Shown here: in pieces, positions 1 to 6,557 of the stretch
Layout: each line of letters opens with the position of its first letter
Numbering within the stretch: position 1 is the stretch's first letter
Source of the DNA: Acidobacteriota bacterium
Lineage (GTDB): Bacteria > Acidobacteriota > Blastocatellia > Pyrinomonadales > Pyrinomonadaceae
Assembly (NCBI GenBank): GCA_023415725.1
Contig: JAEZJR010000089.1
Location: 1-9,106 of the forward strand
Reading direction: 5' to 3'
Length of the DNA stretch: 9,106 nt
Translations under genes and position numbers: made by a program
The notes under the pieces: generated by a model
The model's database searches: none
What the model was told of the DNA's origin: nothing
The model's input: only the letters and a program-made list of their open reading frames with translations

Positions 1-59
1 TCTGCCGAAGATGCGCCGGTTTCCGTCTCTTCGGCCTGATTGTTAACCTCGTTTGCCAT
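1..59 (-). CDS. N-terminal fragment of an unidentified leftward gene
   Basis: Reading leftward from an ATG at 59-57, the frame stays open to the window edge and gives MANEVNNQAEETETGASSA, a polar, acidic start with no signal peptide. A purine run (AAGGA) lies about 16 bases before the ATG, rather far for a Shine-Dalgarno; a weak -10-like TAGACA (71-66) sits 6 bases before it. The gene would be insulated from pilT, which reads the same way, by the terminator at 286-321. Only 19 residues are visible, so the product cannot be named. The call rests on the open frame, the position and the protein-like composition, and it could be chance. Confidence 0.42.
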   Translation of the reverse strand, partial: MANEVNNQAEETETGASSA

Positions 60-285
60 TAACTGTGTCTAGACTTCCTTACGTTTAGTTTGCGGTTCCT
101 TTCACTCCAACCACCATTCACCTGAGCTAGATGCGATCGGAACTCTTGATCGATCGAACTCTACAATGCTGAAAAACCGTGATCAGGTAAAACTAAAATC
201 TACATTCAACGGTATTAGGTGTCAAGGTTTGTGTCTCGAAAATGCTTATAAAATGGGGATTTGTGGCATTTTGACCAAATCAATG

Positions 286-321
286 AAAAAGCCCCGACGA
301 GCCGTCTCGTCGGGGCTTTTT
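286..321 (-). terminator. Strong intrinsic terminator of pilT, symmetrical
   Basis: A perfect 10-bp GC-rich stem (291-300 with 307-316) closes a 6-base loop, flanked by five A (286-290) and five T (317-321). The hairpin and U-tract therefore work on either strand. It lies 15 bases beyond the pilT stop codon, where the terminator of that leftward gene is expected. It also shields the gene starting at 59 from read-through. Confidence 0.88.
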
Positions 322-336
322 CCCATGGGTAAACAA

Positions 337-1491
337 CTACTCCCTCGTGATGAGGCTGCTGATGTCCGAGACGCCGCCCATCCGTTCCATTTCCTCTTTT
401 GCCATCGCGGTCGTGTTTTGCACACCGGCGAGGCGGAGGCGGAATTCGTCGGGGTTGGTGGCACCGCGGAGGGCTTCTTCGAGCGAGATGAGGCCCGATT
501 GATGGAGGTAGAAAAGGGACTGGTCGAAGGTCTGCATTCCGTATTGCGAGGTTCCCGCAGCGATGACGTCGCGGATCGAAGCGGTTCGCTCCTCTTGGAG
601 GATGTAATCGCGTATGAGCGGGGTCGAGATCAGCACCTCGACAGCGGGGACGCGGCCGCGGCCATTGGTTGACTTGATAAGTCGCTGAGATACGACCGCT
701 TTGAGCAGCCCCGCGAGCTGGATCCGGATGGATTTCTGCTGGTACGGGGGGAACGCAGAGATTATACGGGTGAGTGTCTCAGCGGCGTCCAGAGTGTGGA
801 GTGTCGACAGCACGAGATGGCCGGTTTCCGCCGCCACCAGAGCCGTTTCTATCGTTTCCAGATCGCGCATTTCGCCGACGAGTATGACGTCGGGATCCTG
901 TCGGAGGCTTCCGCGGAGGGCCTCGGCGAAGGATCGGGTATCCACGTCGACCTCACGCTGGGTGATGTACGACTCCCGGTCCTTATGCAGGAATTCGATC
1001 GGGTCCTCGATGGTGACGATGTGGCAGTTGCGCTGCTGGTTGATGTGATCGACGATCGCGGCGAGGGTGGTCGATTTACCGGAGCCAGTGGTCCCAGTTA
1101 CCAGGATCAGTCCGCGATGCTGCTCGGCGACATTGTTCAAAACCGGGGGGAGGCCGAGTTCGGCGAAATTGCTGATGTGGTCGGAGATGACGCGGGCGAC
1201 GATCCCGATGGAGTTGCGCTGCTGGAATATATTGACGCGAAAACGGCCCAGGCCCGGAACCCCGTAGCCGAGGTCCACCTCAAAAACCTCTTTGAAATGC
1301 TGTTTCTGGCGGTTCGACATCATCGAGAACGCCATCTCGAGCGTTTCGTCCTGATTGAGTTTGGCGACGCCGGCGAGCGGTCTCAATTCGCCGTTGACGC
1401 GGATCACCGGCGTCGAGCCTGCCCTTAAATGCAGGTCTGACGCGCCGAAACTCATGGCCATGCGCAGAAGATCATCAATTCGGTTGAGCAT
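337..1491 (-). CDS. pilT: PilT, type IV pilus retraction ATPase
   Basis: Hexameric secretion-type ATPase of the GspE/PilT family that powers type IV pilus retraction (twitching motility, DNA uptake) at the cytoplasmic face of the inner membrane. With the start at 1491 it has 384 residues. The N-terminal PAS-like domain opens with the typical GASDLHLRAG. Walker A GTTGSGKST is at 133-141, the Asp box IVTIEDPIEF at 158-167, Walker B DPDVILVGEMRD at 199-210 and the His box TGHLVLSTLHT at 223-233. An AIRxLIRE-like segment (ASIRDVI, 304-310) and the GMQTFDQSLFYL block mark it as PilT rather than PilB. The frame opens further upstream at a GTG (1602), adding 37 Pro/Ala-rich residues, but family members begin where MLNRIDDLL begins, so 1491 was chosen; neither start has a good Shine-Dalgarno. 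A ~30-residue tail follows the conserved core. No other pilus gene is in view. Confidence 0.95.
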   Translation of the reverse strand: MLNRIDDLLRMAMSFGASDLHLRAGSTPVIRVNGELRPLAGVAKLNQDETLEMAFSMMSNRQKQHFKEVFEVDLGYGVPGLGRFRVNIFQQRNSIGIVARVISDHISNFAELGLPPVLNNVAEQHRGLILVTGTTGSGKSTTLAAIVDHINQQRNCHIVTIEDPIEFLHKDRESYITQREVDVDTRSFAEALRGSLRQDPDVILVGEMRDLETIETALVAAETGHLVLSTLHTLDAAETLTRIISAFPPYQQKSIRIQLAGLLKAVVSQRLIKSTNGRGRVPAVEVLISTPLIRDYILQEERTASIRDVIAAGTSQYGMQTFDQSLFYLHQSGLISLEEALRGATNPDEFRLRLAGVQNTTAMAKEEMERMGGVSDISSLITRE

Positions 1492-1639
1492 ATTCTGGTG
1501 GGTAATCGAAAGAATGTACGGTCGATCGATAGGGGCGGCGATGGCCGCGGACTGTGGGTTCGCGGGAAAGGCCCCCGCGCCGGAATAGTTTAATCGAGTC
1601 ACGCGTCAATGTGAACAAAACCTAGCGAATTCGGGGCAA

Positions 1640-1658
1640 ATCGGTCATTTTGACCGAT
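1640..1658. promoter_or_regulatory. Perfect 8-3-8 dyad between divergent genes
   Basis: ATCGGTCA (1640-1647), a 3-base spacer and TGACCGAT (1651-1658) form an exact inverted repeat in the gap between leftward pilT and the rightward NHL-propeller gene. There is no U-tract, so it is not an intrinsic terminator. The place and symmetry suit an operator for a dimeric regulator, or a hairpin in a leader; neither is proven. If pilT started at its upstream GTG (1602), the dyad would sit 38-56 bases before that codon. Confidence 0.4.
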
Positions 1659-1710
1659 GTCCGCCGGGCCGAGCGTCACCGGGGCGGGTTCAAGTCTTTG
1701 CGGGAGTGCA

Positions 1711-1719
1711 TGTTAGACT
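1711..1719 (+). promoter_or_regulatory. Extended -10 promoter element before the NHL gene
   Basis: TGTTAGACT matches the extended -10 pattern TGnTAnnnT. With the usual distance, transcription would begin near 1726, only about 2 bases before the ATG at 1728, giving an almost leaderless mRNA. No clear -35 hexamer is seen. This geometry argues against the in-frame upstream ATGs at 1650 and 1710 as starts. Confidence 0.5.
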
Positions 1720-1727
1720 CTTCCCGA

Positions 1728-2753
1728 ATGGCAACGGAATTCAAAATCCTATCGATCGAGCCGGAGCGGGCCATCCCGGGCGGCCAGATCGAGATCCTAA
1801 CCGAGGGGTTCCGCCCCGAGCCGGGGCAGCCTGTGCTTTGTTACGCGAACGGTCTGGAGTGTCAGGTGGTCGGGGCATCGGCGAAGCGGACGATCGCGGT
1901 CCTTCCAGATGCCGACGACTCCACCGCGGTCATCCAACTGGAATCATCCAGCGGCGAGAGTAAGGGGCACGTCGTCACGATGGGGAAGACCCTCGCGACC
2001 GAGATGCACATAGTTGCTAACCCGGCGATCGACCCGAGCGACGATTCTCTGGTGCTTACGAGGTCGGGCTCGCGCGGCCAGCAGCTTCCGCACACGCTTT
2101 ATCGCCTGGAAACCGACGGGTACCTGGATGAACTGCCGGTGGAGATCATGAACCCGACCGGTATCGCGTTCGGGGCGTCTGGGAAGATGTACGTCACGAA
2201 CCGGGCTGATGGGACGCTTTGCCGTATCGAGCGGGGCGAGGAAGCGGTGGTCGTTGCTTCGGGCCTCGGCACGGCGACCGGGATCGCATTCGACGCCGAC
2301 GGGCAGATATTCGTCGGGGACCGCGGGGGGACGATCCACCGAGTTTCGGAATCGGGCATTTCCGAGCCATTTGCAACGCTCGAGGGCTCTGTAGCCGCAT
2401 ATCATTTGGCTTTCGGGGCGGACGGGCGGCTTTATGTTTCGTCGCCGGGTTTCTGGAGCCACGACGCGATCTACGCGGTGGACAAACTCGGCAATGTCGA
2501 GCAATACGTAAAGGGCTTGGGACGACCTCAGGGACTCGCTTTCGACCGGGAAGGAAACCTTTACGCGGCGGCCTGTTACCGCGGACGTCACGGGATCGTT
2601 AAGATCCACGCGGACACGCGCGAGATCGAGCCTTTCGTTGCCGGCGGCAACATGGTCGGGCTTTGCTTCACGCGGAACGGCGAGATGGTCGTGGCGACGA
2701 GCGATTCCGTCTATTCGCTGAATCTCGGGATCTACGGAACTCTCCTCAAATAA
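1728..2753 (+). CDS. IPT/TIG plus six-bladed NHL/SMP-30-like beta-propeller protein
   Basis: A 341-residue protein of unknown specific role. Residues ~6-85 resemble an IPT/TIG immunoglobulin-like fold (SIEPERAIPGGQIEI start, conserved glycines). Six propeller blades follow at about 93-126, 142-167, 183-206, 224-251, 266-293 and 308-333, with the NHL/SMP-30 signature PxGIAFdxdGxxYVxxR (for example NPTGIAFGASGKMYV and RPQGLAFDREGNLYA). Such propellers bind ligands or proteins, and some act as lactonases; no metal-site set could be assigned by eye. There is no signal peptide or membrane segment, so a cytoplasmic place is inferred. The ATG at 1728 fits the start of the IPT domain and the -10 element at 1711-1719; in-frame ATGs at 1650 and 1710 would add 26 or 6 unconserved residues. 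It ends 29 bases before the first lipoprotein gene, same strand, so co-transcription is possible. Confidence 0.85.
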   Translation: MATEFKILSIEPERAIPGGQIEILTEGFRPEPGQPVLCYANGLECQVVGASAKRTIAVLPDADDSTAVIQLESSSGESKGHVVTMGKTLATEMHIVANPAIDPSDDSLVLTRSGSRGQQLPHTLYRLETDGYLDELPVEIMNPTGIAFGASGKMYVTNRADGTLCRIERGEEAVVVASGLGTATGIAFDADGQIFVGDRGGTIHRVSESGISEPFATLEGSVAAYHLAFGADGRLYVSSPGFWSHDAIYAVDKLGNVEQYVKGLGRPQGLAFDREGNLYAAACYRGRHGIVKIHADTREIEPFVAGGNMVGLCFTRNGEMVVATSDSVYSLNLGIYGTLLK

Positions 2754-2782
2754 ACCAGTAATCCGATCAATAGTTAGAGAGC

Positions 2783-3736
2783 ATGAGATCACTAATTGTA
2801 TTGTTCCTTTTTCTGTCGTTTTTGTACTTGGGCTGCGGCGGCCCTTCTGCGACGAATTCGACGCCGGCAGCTGCTAGCAGTTCGCCGGCGGCCAAGCCGG
2901 TCAGCGGGACAGACGAGGAACTGCAGAAGCAGATCGCCTCGATCGCCGCGGAAGCGCAGGGAAAGGTTGGTGTATACGCTTTGCTGATCGAAGACGGCCG
3001 CACGGCCTCGTTGAACGGGAAAGAGCACTTCGTGATGCAGAGCGTGGTCAAGCTCCCGGTCGCCATGGCGGTTCTGAAGCTCGTCTCTGAAGGAAAACTC
3101 CGCATTGACGACAAGATCGAGTTTTCAAAGAACGAGCTAGCCAATCCCGGTCAGCGTTCGCCGTTGAGGGATGAAAACCCGAACGGCGGTTCAGCAACGG
3201 TCGATGAACTATTGCGCCTTGCCGTTTCCGAAAGTGACGGAACGGCGTGCGACGTGCTGACGCGATTGGCGGGAGGCCCGGCGGGGCTGCAGGCGTATAT
3301 CGAGTCAATAGGCATTACCGATATAAAGGCGCCAAAAACGCACAGAGAGTTCGGGAAGGAATGGGCACTTCAATATGAAAATTGGGCGACGCCTGAGGCG
3401 GCTGTGAAACTGCTCGATGTGCTGCATCGAGGCGAAAGCGGCATCGGGCAGCAGCAAAAGGACCTGCTCATCAAATACATGACCGAAGGGCCGACCGGTG
3501 CGAATCGGATCAAAGGCCTTTTGCCGCCGGGAACGCCGGTCGCTCATAAGACAGGGTCGAGCGGGACCCGAGACGGCGTGGCCGCCGCGACGAACAATGT
3601 GGGAATCATCACAATGCCGAACGGCAAGCATATTGCTATTGCGGTGTTTGTCGGCGATTCCAAAGCGGACGAGAAGACGAGGGAAGCGGTCATAGCGAAG
3701 ACGGCAAAAGCGGTTTGGGATGCGTGGACCAGGTAA
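2783..3736 (+). CDS. Class A beta-lactamase-like lipoprotein 1 (PER/VEB-type, SDG variant)
   Basis: 317 residues. An N-terminal hydrophobic segment ends in LYLGC, a near-lipobox with Cys18, followed by a Ser/Ala/Pro-rich linker, so a periplasmic lipid-anchored enzyme is inferred. The class A serine acylase fold is shown by S87-V-V-K90 (SxxK nucleophile motif), SPLRD at 126-130, SESDG (S151-D152-G153 where SDN is normal), an omega-loop ending in QYENW with E189 at the place of Glu166, and K256-T-G before NNVGIITMPNG. The QYxNW and SPLR blocks resemble subclass A2 enzymes (PER, VEB, CfxA). The expected activity is beta-lactam hydrolysis, but Gly in place of Asn132 leaves this unsure. The ATG at 2783 is the only start giving a signal peptide. 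No spaced Shine-Dalgarno is present; a weak -10-like TAGTTA (2771-2776) would place the transcript start on the ATG. A paralogue follows 50 bases downstream. Confidence 0.88.
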   Translation: MRSLIVLFLFLSFLYLGCGGPSATNSTPAAASSSPAAKPVSGTDEELQKQIASIAAEAQGKVGVYALLIEDGRTASLNGKEHFVMQSVVKLPVAMAVLKLVSEGKLRIDDKIEFSKNELANPGQRSPLRDENPNGGSATVDELLRLAVSESDGTACDVLTRLAGGPAGLQAYIESIGITDIKAPKTHREFGKEWALQYENWATPEAAVKLLDVLHRGESGIGQQQKDLLIKYMTEGPTGANRIKGLLPPGTPVAHKTGSSGTRDGVAAATNNVGIITMPNGKHIAIAVFVGDSKADEKTREAVIAKTAKAVWDAWTR

Positions 3737-3772
3737 GTTCGGCAGAGAACAAAAGCTTTCAATTCAAACATT

Positions 3773-3778
3773 TACAAT
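3773..3778 (+). promoter_or_regulatory. -10 hexamer TACAAT before lipoprotein gene 2
   Basis: TACAAT (five of six matches to TATAAT) lies 8 bases before the ATG at 3787, so the predicted transcript starts at about 3785 with a 2-base leader. The 50-base gap shows no Shine-Dalgarno and no clear -35. It suggests that the second gene has its own promoter besides any read-through from the first. Confidence 0.45.
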
Positions 3779-3786
3779 CGGCCGGT

Positions 3787-4749
3787 ATGAAGAGGTTGCT
3801 TTTCATACTGGCCGTTTTGGCGTTCACGGGGTGTGGTTGGGTCGTTTCGGAGCAGGAATTGCCGGCGGCTCCGATACCTGCGATCGAATCTACGCCGACG
3901 CCGGTGCCCGAGCGGATCGATCACGAGCTGGAGGCCCAGCTTAGGGAGATCGTAGCGGAAACGGACGGGACCGTTGGCGTCGGTGCGGTGCTGCTGGAGA
4001 CCGGGGACGCAGCTTACCTGGAGCGGTACGGGCAGTTCCCGATGATGTCCGTCTATAAACTGCCAATCGCGATGGCAGCACTGCAACTGGTTGATCAAGG
4101 GAGATACAAACTCGAGCAGGAAGTGATCATCACGCCCGAGGACTTCGTGCGGCCAGGATTCCACAGCCCAATACGGAACGTTAACCCTGGCGGGACCGCG
4201 ATGCCGCTGAACGAGATCTTCCGCTACTCGATATCGGAGAGCGACGGGACGGCGAGCGATGTGCTGCTCGATGCTGCCGGCGGGCCGGCGAACGTGCAGG
4301 AGTACCTAAATTCGATCGGCGTGGGCGACGAGATGTTCGTCGCGGACAGCGAGAAATCGATCAGCAAGGACTGGGAGACGCAGTACCGAAATTGGGCGTC
4401 GCCGGATGCTTCTATAAGGCTTCTCCGGGCTATCCAGGAGCGGCGAGCCGGGCTTTCCGAGAGAACAACAACCTTCCTGACGTGGCTTATGACCGAATCA
4501 GAAACAGGTCGTCGGCGGCTGAAGAAGGGGCTGCCTAAGGAAGCCTCACTAGCACATAAGACCGGAACGGGCGGCACGAAGGACGGAGTGACCGGGGCAA
4601 CGAACGACATCGGCATCATCACCCTGCCCAACGGCAATCACATCGCAATCGCCGTTTATGTGAAGGACTCGCGGGCGGATATGTGGGGCCGCGAGAATGT
4701 CATGTCGCGGATCGCCGAGGCGGTTTACGCCCGGTGGAGTGAACGTTAG
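3787..4749 (+). CDS. Class A beta-lactamase-like lipoprotein 2, with altered omega-loop
   Basis: 320 residues, colinear with the preceding lipoprotein along its whole catalytic domain (roughly 40-50% identical by eye), so the two are a tandem duplicate pair. A short signal peptide ends at FTGC (Cys16), followed by a Pro/Thr-rich linker to about residue 42. The motifs are S88-V-Y-K91, HSPIR at 126-130, SESDG (S152-D153-G154) and K258-T-G in AHKTGTGG. The omega-loop ends in QYRNW (199-203), but the residue aligned with E189 of the paralogue (Glu166 of class A enzymes) is S191; the nearest Glu is E189, two positions earlier. If that Glu cannot serve as base, the protein would acylate but deacylate slowly, like a penicillin-binding or sensor protein. 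The frame opens earlier at 3715, overlapping the previous gene; 3787 was chosen because the signal peptide starts there. Its stop overlaps the convergent Uma2 gene by 4 bases. Confidence 0.87.
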   Translation: MKRLLFILAVLAFTGCGWVVSEQELPAAPIPAIESTPTPVPERIDHELEAQLREIVAETDGTVGVGAVLLETGDAAYLERYGQFPMMSVYKLPIAMAALQLVDQGRYKLEQEVIITPEDFVRPGFHSPIRNVNPGGTAMPLNEIFRYSISESDGTASDVLLDAAGGPANVQEYLNSIGVGDEMFVADSEKSISKDWETQYRNWASPDASIRLLRAIQERRAGLSERTTTFLTWLMTESETGRRRLKKGLPKEASLAHKTGTGGTKDGVTGATNDIGIITLPNGNHIAIAVYVKDSRADMWGRENVMSRIAEAVYARWSER

Positions 4750-5324
4750 CCGAGAAGTTCGTCGACGGCAACGGATAGCTCCTGCATCGTCTCCGATGTG
4801 ACGAGCTCACCACGTCGATATATCTTCACTGTGCCGTAGGTGTCGGGCTTGGGTTGAGTGTGCACCTCAACATGGCCCGACTCGATGTCGATCAGCCACG
4901 CTTCAGGTATGCCTGCGGACGCGTACTTGGGAAACTTGCGATAGCGATCGAAAGTGACTGACGAATCAGCCACCTCAACGATCAACTTCACGTCGACTGC
5001 GGTGGGAAGAGACTCCCTGTAGGAAACTTCACGCGGGGCAAGCACGGCAATGTCGGGTTGCGGTTCACTCGTATCGTCAAGAACTATCGGGTTCTGAACG
5101 CTAACAATATAACGGCCCGATAGAGCCAGGTTTAGGAATTCAGTCAGTAGGTTTACGCAGTATGCGTGGGCGCTTCCGATTGGTGACATTTCTCTGATCT
5201 CGCCGTCGAGCAGTTCCACGCGTTCGTCCGGCGCGAAGGCACCGCGTTCAGCCATGAAGTGGTAAACCTCCACGGTGATGGGGAACCTTCGCGGCTCGGG
5301 TTTGTTCAAAGCGAGTGTCGACAT
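4746..5324 (-). CDS. Uma2 family protein (DUF820, PD-(D/E)XK nuclease fold)
   Basis: 192 residues, a normal length for this family, which is abundant in Cyanobacteria and also found in Acidobacteriota, Chloroflexota and Planctomycetota. The visible family blocks are ELLDGEIREMSPIG (37-50), the acidic PQPDIAVL with D91, IVEVADSS with E117, and KFPKYASAGIPEAWLID (130-146). D91, E117 and K130 or K133 would make the nuclease-like catalytic set; the usual EVxSPS reads EVADSS here. The fold is that of restriction-type endonucleases, but the physiological substrate of Uma2 proteins is not established. It is soluble, with no signal peptide. The ATG at 5324 is preceded by TATAAT (5339-5334) and no Shine-Dalgarno. 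It is convergent with lipoprotein gene 2, and the stop codons share the sequence TTAG. No obvious partner gene or toxin-antitoxin context is seen. Confidence 0.9.
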   Translation of the reverse strand: MSTLALNKPEPRRFPITVEVYHFMAERGAFAPDERVELLDGEIREMSPIGSAHAYCVNLLTEFLNLALSGRYIVSVQNPIVLDDTSEPQPDIAVLAPREVSYRESLPTAVDVKLIVEVADSSVTFDRYRKFPKYASAGIPEAWLIDIESGHVEVHTQPKPDTYGTVKIYRRGELVTSETMQELSVAVDELLG

Positions 5325-5333
5325 ACCGAATTG

Positions 5334-5339
5334 ATTATA
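5334..5339 (-). promoter_or_regulatory. Consensus -10 TATAAT before the Uma2 gene
   Basis: A perfect TATAAT on the minus strand lies 9 bases before the ATG at 5324, predicting a transcript start near 5327 and a 3-base leader. No -35 consensus is seen at 16-18 bp upstream, where the GC-rich hairpin at 5355-5383 sits. Confidence 0.55.
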
Positions 5340-5354
5340 GATCAGTTTTGATGT

Positions 5355-5383
5355 GGGCGGCCGGGATAACTCCCCAGCCGCCC
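5355..5383 (-). terminator. GC-rich hairpin after the DUF2911 gene (terminator-like, no U-tract)
   Basis: GGGCGGC (5355-5361) pairs perfectly with GCCGCCC (5377-5383), and an inner GGGA/TCCC can extend the stem around a small loop. It begins 8 bases past the DUF2911 stop codon, a natural terminator position, but neither strand has a run of T after it. It may act as a weak terminator or a 3' end stabiliser, and it separates the DUF2911 transcript from the Uma2 promoter. Confidence 0.5.
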
Positions 5384-5391
5384 GAACATGT

Positions 5392-6351
5392 TTAGTTCGT
5401 CTTACCTGCCTTCAGGTCGGCGGCTCGTTTTTCGAGGGCGGCGACGTCGGCTTTTTCGGCTTTACCGAGTTCGATGGCCTTTTCGGTGGCGGCGAGTGCT
5501 TGTTGGGTCTTGCCGGCGTTGAAATAGACGTTCGACGCGGCCCGGTAGTTGGCGAAGGTGGGCTTGGCGGCGACGAGCGTTTCAACAGCCTTGGCCGACT
5601 GATCGAACCACTTTTGGGCGTCGGTGTTGAGCTTGTTCTCCTTGGCGTACATCGCGGCGTTGAAGGAACGCTGCCATTCGTCGGGTTTCGCATCGGCGAC
5701 GTAGGTGCGGAGGCGGTTCACCGTGGAACCGACGACGTCCTTGACCTTGACGGTGAAGGGGACCGACAGCTTCTCCCAGCGGAGATGGACGGTCGCGGTG
5801 TCGCCTTCGGGGGCGTCGATGATGTATGTCAGAAGCTCGGTGCTGTCGGTGGTCCAGGTCGGTTTCGCTTTGACGCGGAGGGCGTCCTTGGCGGCGTCGT
5901 AGGAGAAGCTGCCCCACTGGCCCTCGTCCTTGTTGAAGATGAACGTCCAATCATCTTTGCCTGGGATCGAGTGGAGGCTGTATGTGCCGGCGGCGAGCGG
6001 CTGGCCGTTGATCAGCACGTCATCGTTGACGACGAAGAGGGTCGCTTCGTTAGCTCCGGAGCGCCATACATGGCCCCACGGCACGAGCGGTGCGCCTGCC
6101 GGGCGGGTGTTCTGGTTGTCGAGCGTGCCCTCGCCCTTGGTCTCGCCGGGCCAGTCGCCGTAGACCGTGCGGCCTTTAACGGCCGGGCGGCTGTAAGTGA
6201 TAGACAGGTCGGTCGTGCCGACGGTCTGCGAAACGGTCGCCTTCTGGCTGGCACGCGGCACTGGCGGGCGAACCTGCTGGGCGTCGGCGGAAACGTACAG
6301 GACGAAAAGTAGGGCGATAGATAGAGCGGCAATTCGATTGAGCTTGTACAT
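5392..6351 (-). CDS. Secreted DUF2911 protein with C-terminal TPR-like helices
   Basis: 319 residues. A Sec signal peptide (1-24, basic MYKLNR, hydrophobic core, ADA before QQ) predicts export to the periplasm. Residues ~34-200 carry the DUF2911 signature seen in Bacteroidota and Acidobacteriota: VSQTVGTTDLSITYSRP, a VWRSGANEATLF block at 95-106, and GTYSLHSIPG at 122-131 followed by WTFIFNKDEGQWGSF. The biochemical role of this domain is unknown. From ~205 on it is helical, and 225-300 resembles tetratricopeptide repeats (WFDQSAKAVETL, NAGKTQQALAATEKAIELGK). The start is decided by a strong Shine-Dalgarno (6359-6364) and the signal peptide; the frame stays open to an ATG at 6591, but those 80 extra residues look non-coding. 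It is preceded by a good promoter and followed by a hairpin, so it is probably a single-gene transcript. Confidence 0.9.
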   Translation of the reverse strand: MYKLNRIAALSIALLFVLYVSADAQQVRPPVPRASQKATVSQTVGTTDLSITYSRPAVKGRTVYGDWPGETKGEGTLDNQNTRPAGAPLVPWGHVWRSGANEATLFVVNDDVLINGQPLAAGTYSLHSIPGKDDWTFIFNKDEGQWGSFSYDAAKDALRVKAKPTWTTDSTELLTYIIDAPEGDTATVHLRWEKLSVPFTVKVKDVVGSTVNRLRTYVADAKPDEWQRSFNAAMYAKENKLNTDAQKWFDQSAKAVETLVAAKPTFANYRAASNVYFNAGKTQQALAATEKAIELGKAEKADVAALEKRAADLKAGKTN

Positions 6352-6358
6352 CTGATCT

Positions 6359-6364
6359 CTCCTT
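6359..6364 (-). promoter_or_regulatory. Shine-Dalgarno of the DUF2911 gene
   Basis: AAGGAG on the minus strand lies exactly 7 bases before the ATG at 6351, optimal spacing. It settles the start and shows that this genome uses classical ribosome binding for at least some genes, in contrast to the near-leaderless starts elsewhere in the window. Confidence 0.85.
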
Positions 6365-6379
6365 AAAGGGTTTCCGATG

Positions 6380-6409
6380 ATTATGCAACGGAAAACCGGC
6401 TGCGGCCAA
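6380..6409 (-). promoter_or_regulatory. Sigma-70-type promoter of the DUF2911 gene
   Basis: On the minus strand TTGGCC (6409-6404; four of six matches to TTGACA) and CATAAT (6385-6380; five of six to TATAAT) are 18 bp apart. The predicted start near 6373 gives a leader of about 22 bases that contains the Shine-Dalgarno. The parts fit together, but transcription is not shown. Confidence 0.5.
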
Positions 6410-6557
6410 AATGGTGTGCGCTTTTGTACGTTCCGGGTCGCGGAAGGGTTTTGCAACGCGTTGTCGCGTGTTTGTCCGAGGAGTGAGTTGAACTGGGAAA
6501 TTGTTGCGTATGTTGGGGATGTGTTCGCGATCATTGCTGTTGAGGTTAGAAGCCGTT

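Noticed and set aside
166..1428. Long rightward open frames opposite pilT (166-672, 796-1428)
   Set aside because: They lie antisense to a clearly conserved ATPase, run across its terminator at one end, and show low-complexity, Asp/Gly/Val-rich translations typical of shadow frames in GC-rich DNA.
1582..1609. Leftward promoter for pilT (TTGACG ... TATTCC, 16 bp apart)
   Set aside because: The -35 is good but the -10 matches only three of six positions, so the pair is not distinguishable from chance.
1944..2792. 282-codon leftward frame opposite the propeller gene
   Set aside because: The Arg/Val-rich translation has no domain, and the opposite strand carries six recognisable NHL blades.
4746..5324. 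Uma2 gene as part of a defence, toxin or CRISPR-like system
   Set aside because: The fold is nuclease-like, but there is no partner, array or mobile-element gene nearby, and Uma2 genes are commonly solitary.
5353..6312. 319-codon rightward frame opposite the DUF2911 gene
   Set aside because: The Gly/Val-rich translation has no motif, while the leftward gene has a signal peptide, Shine-Dalgarno, promoter and family signature.
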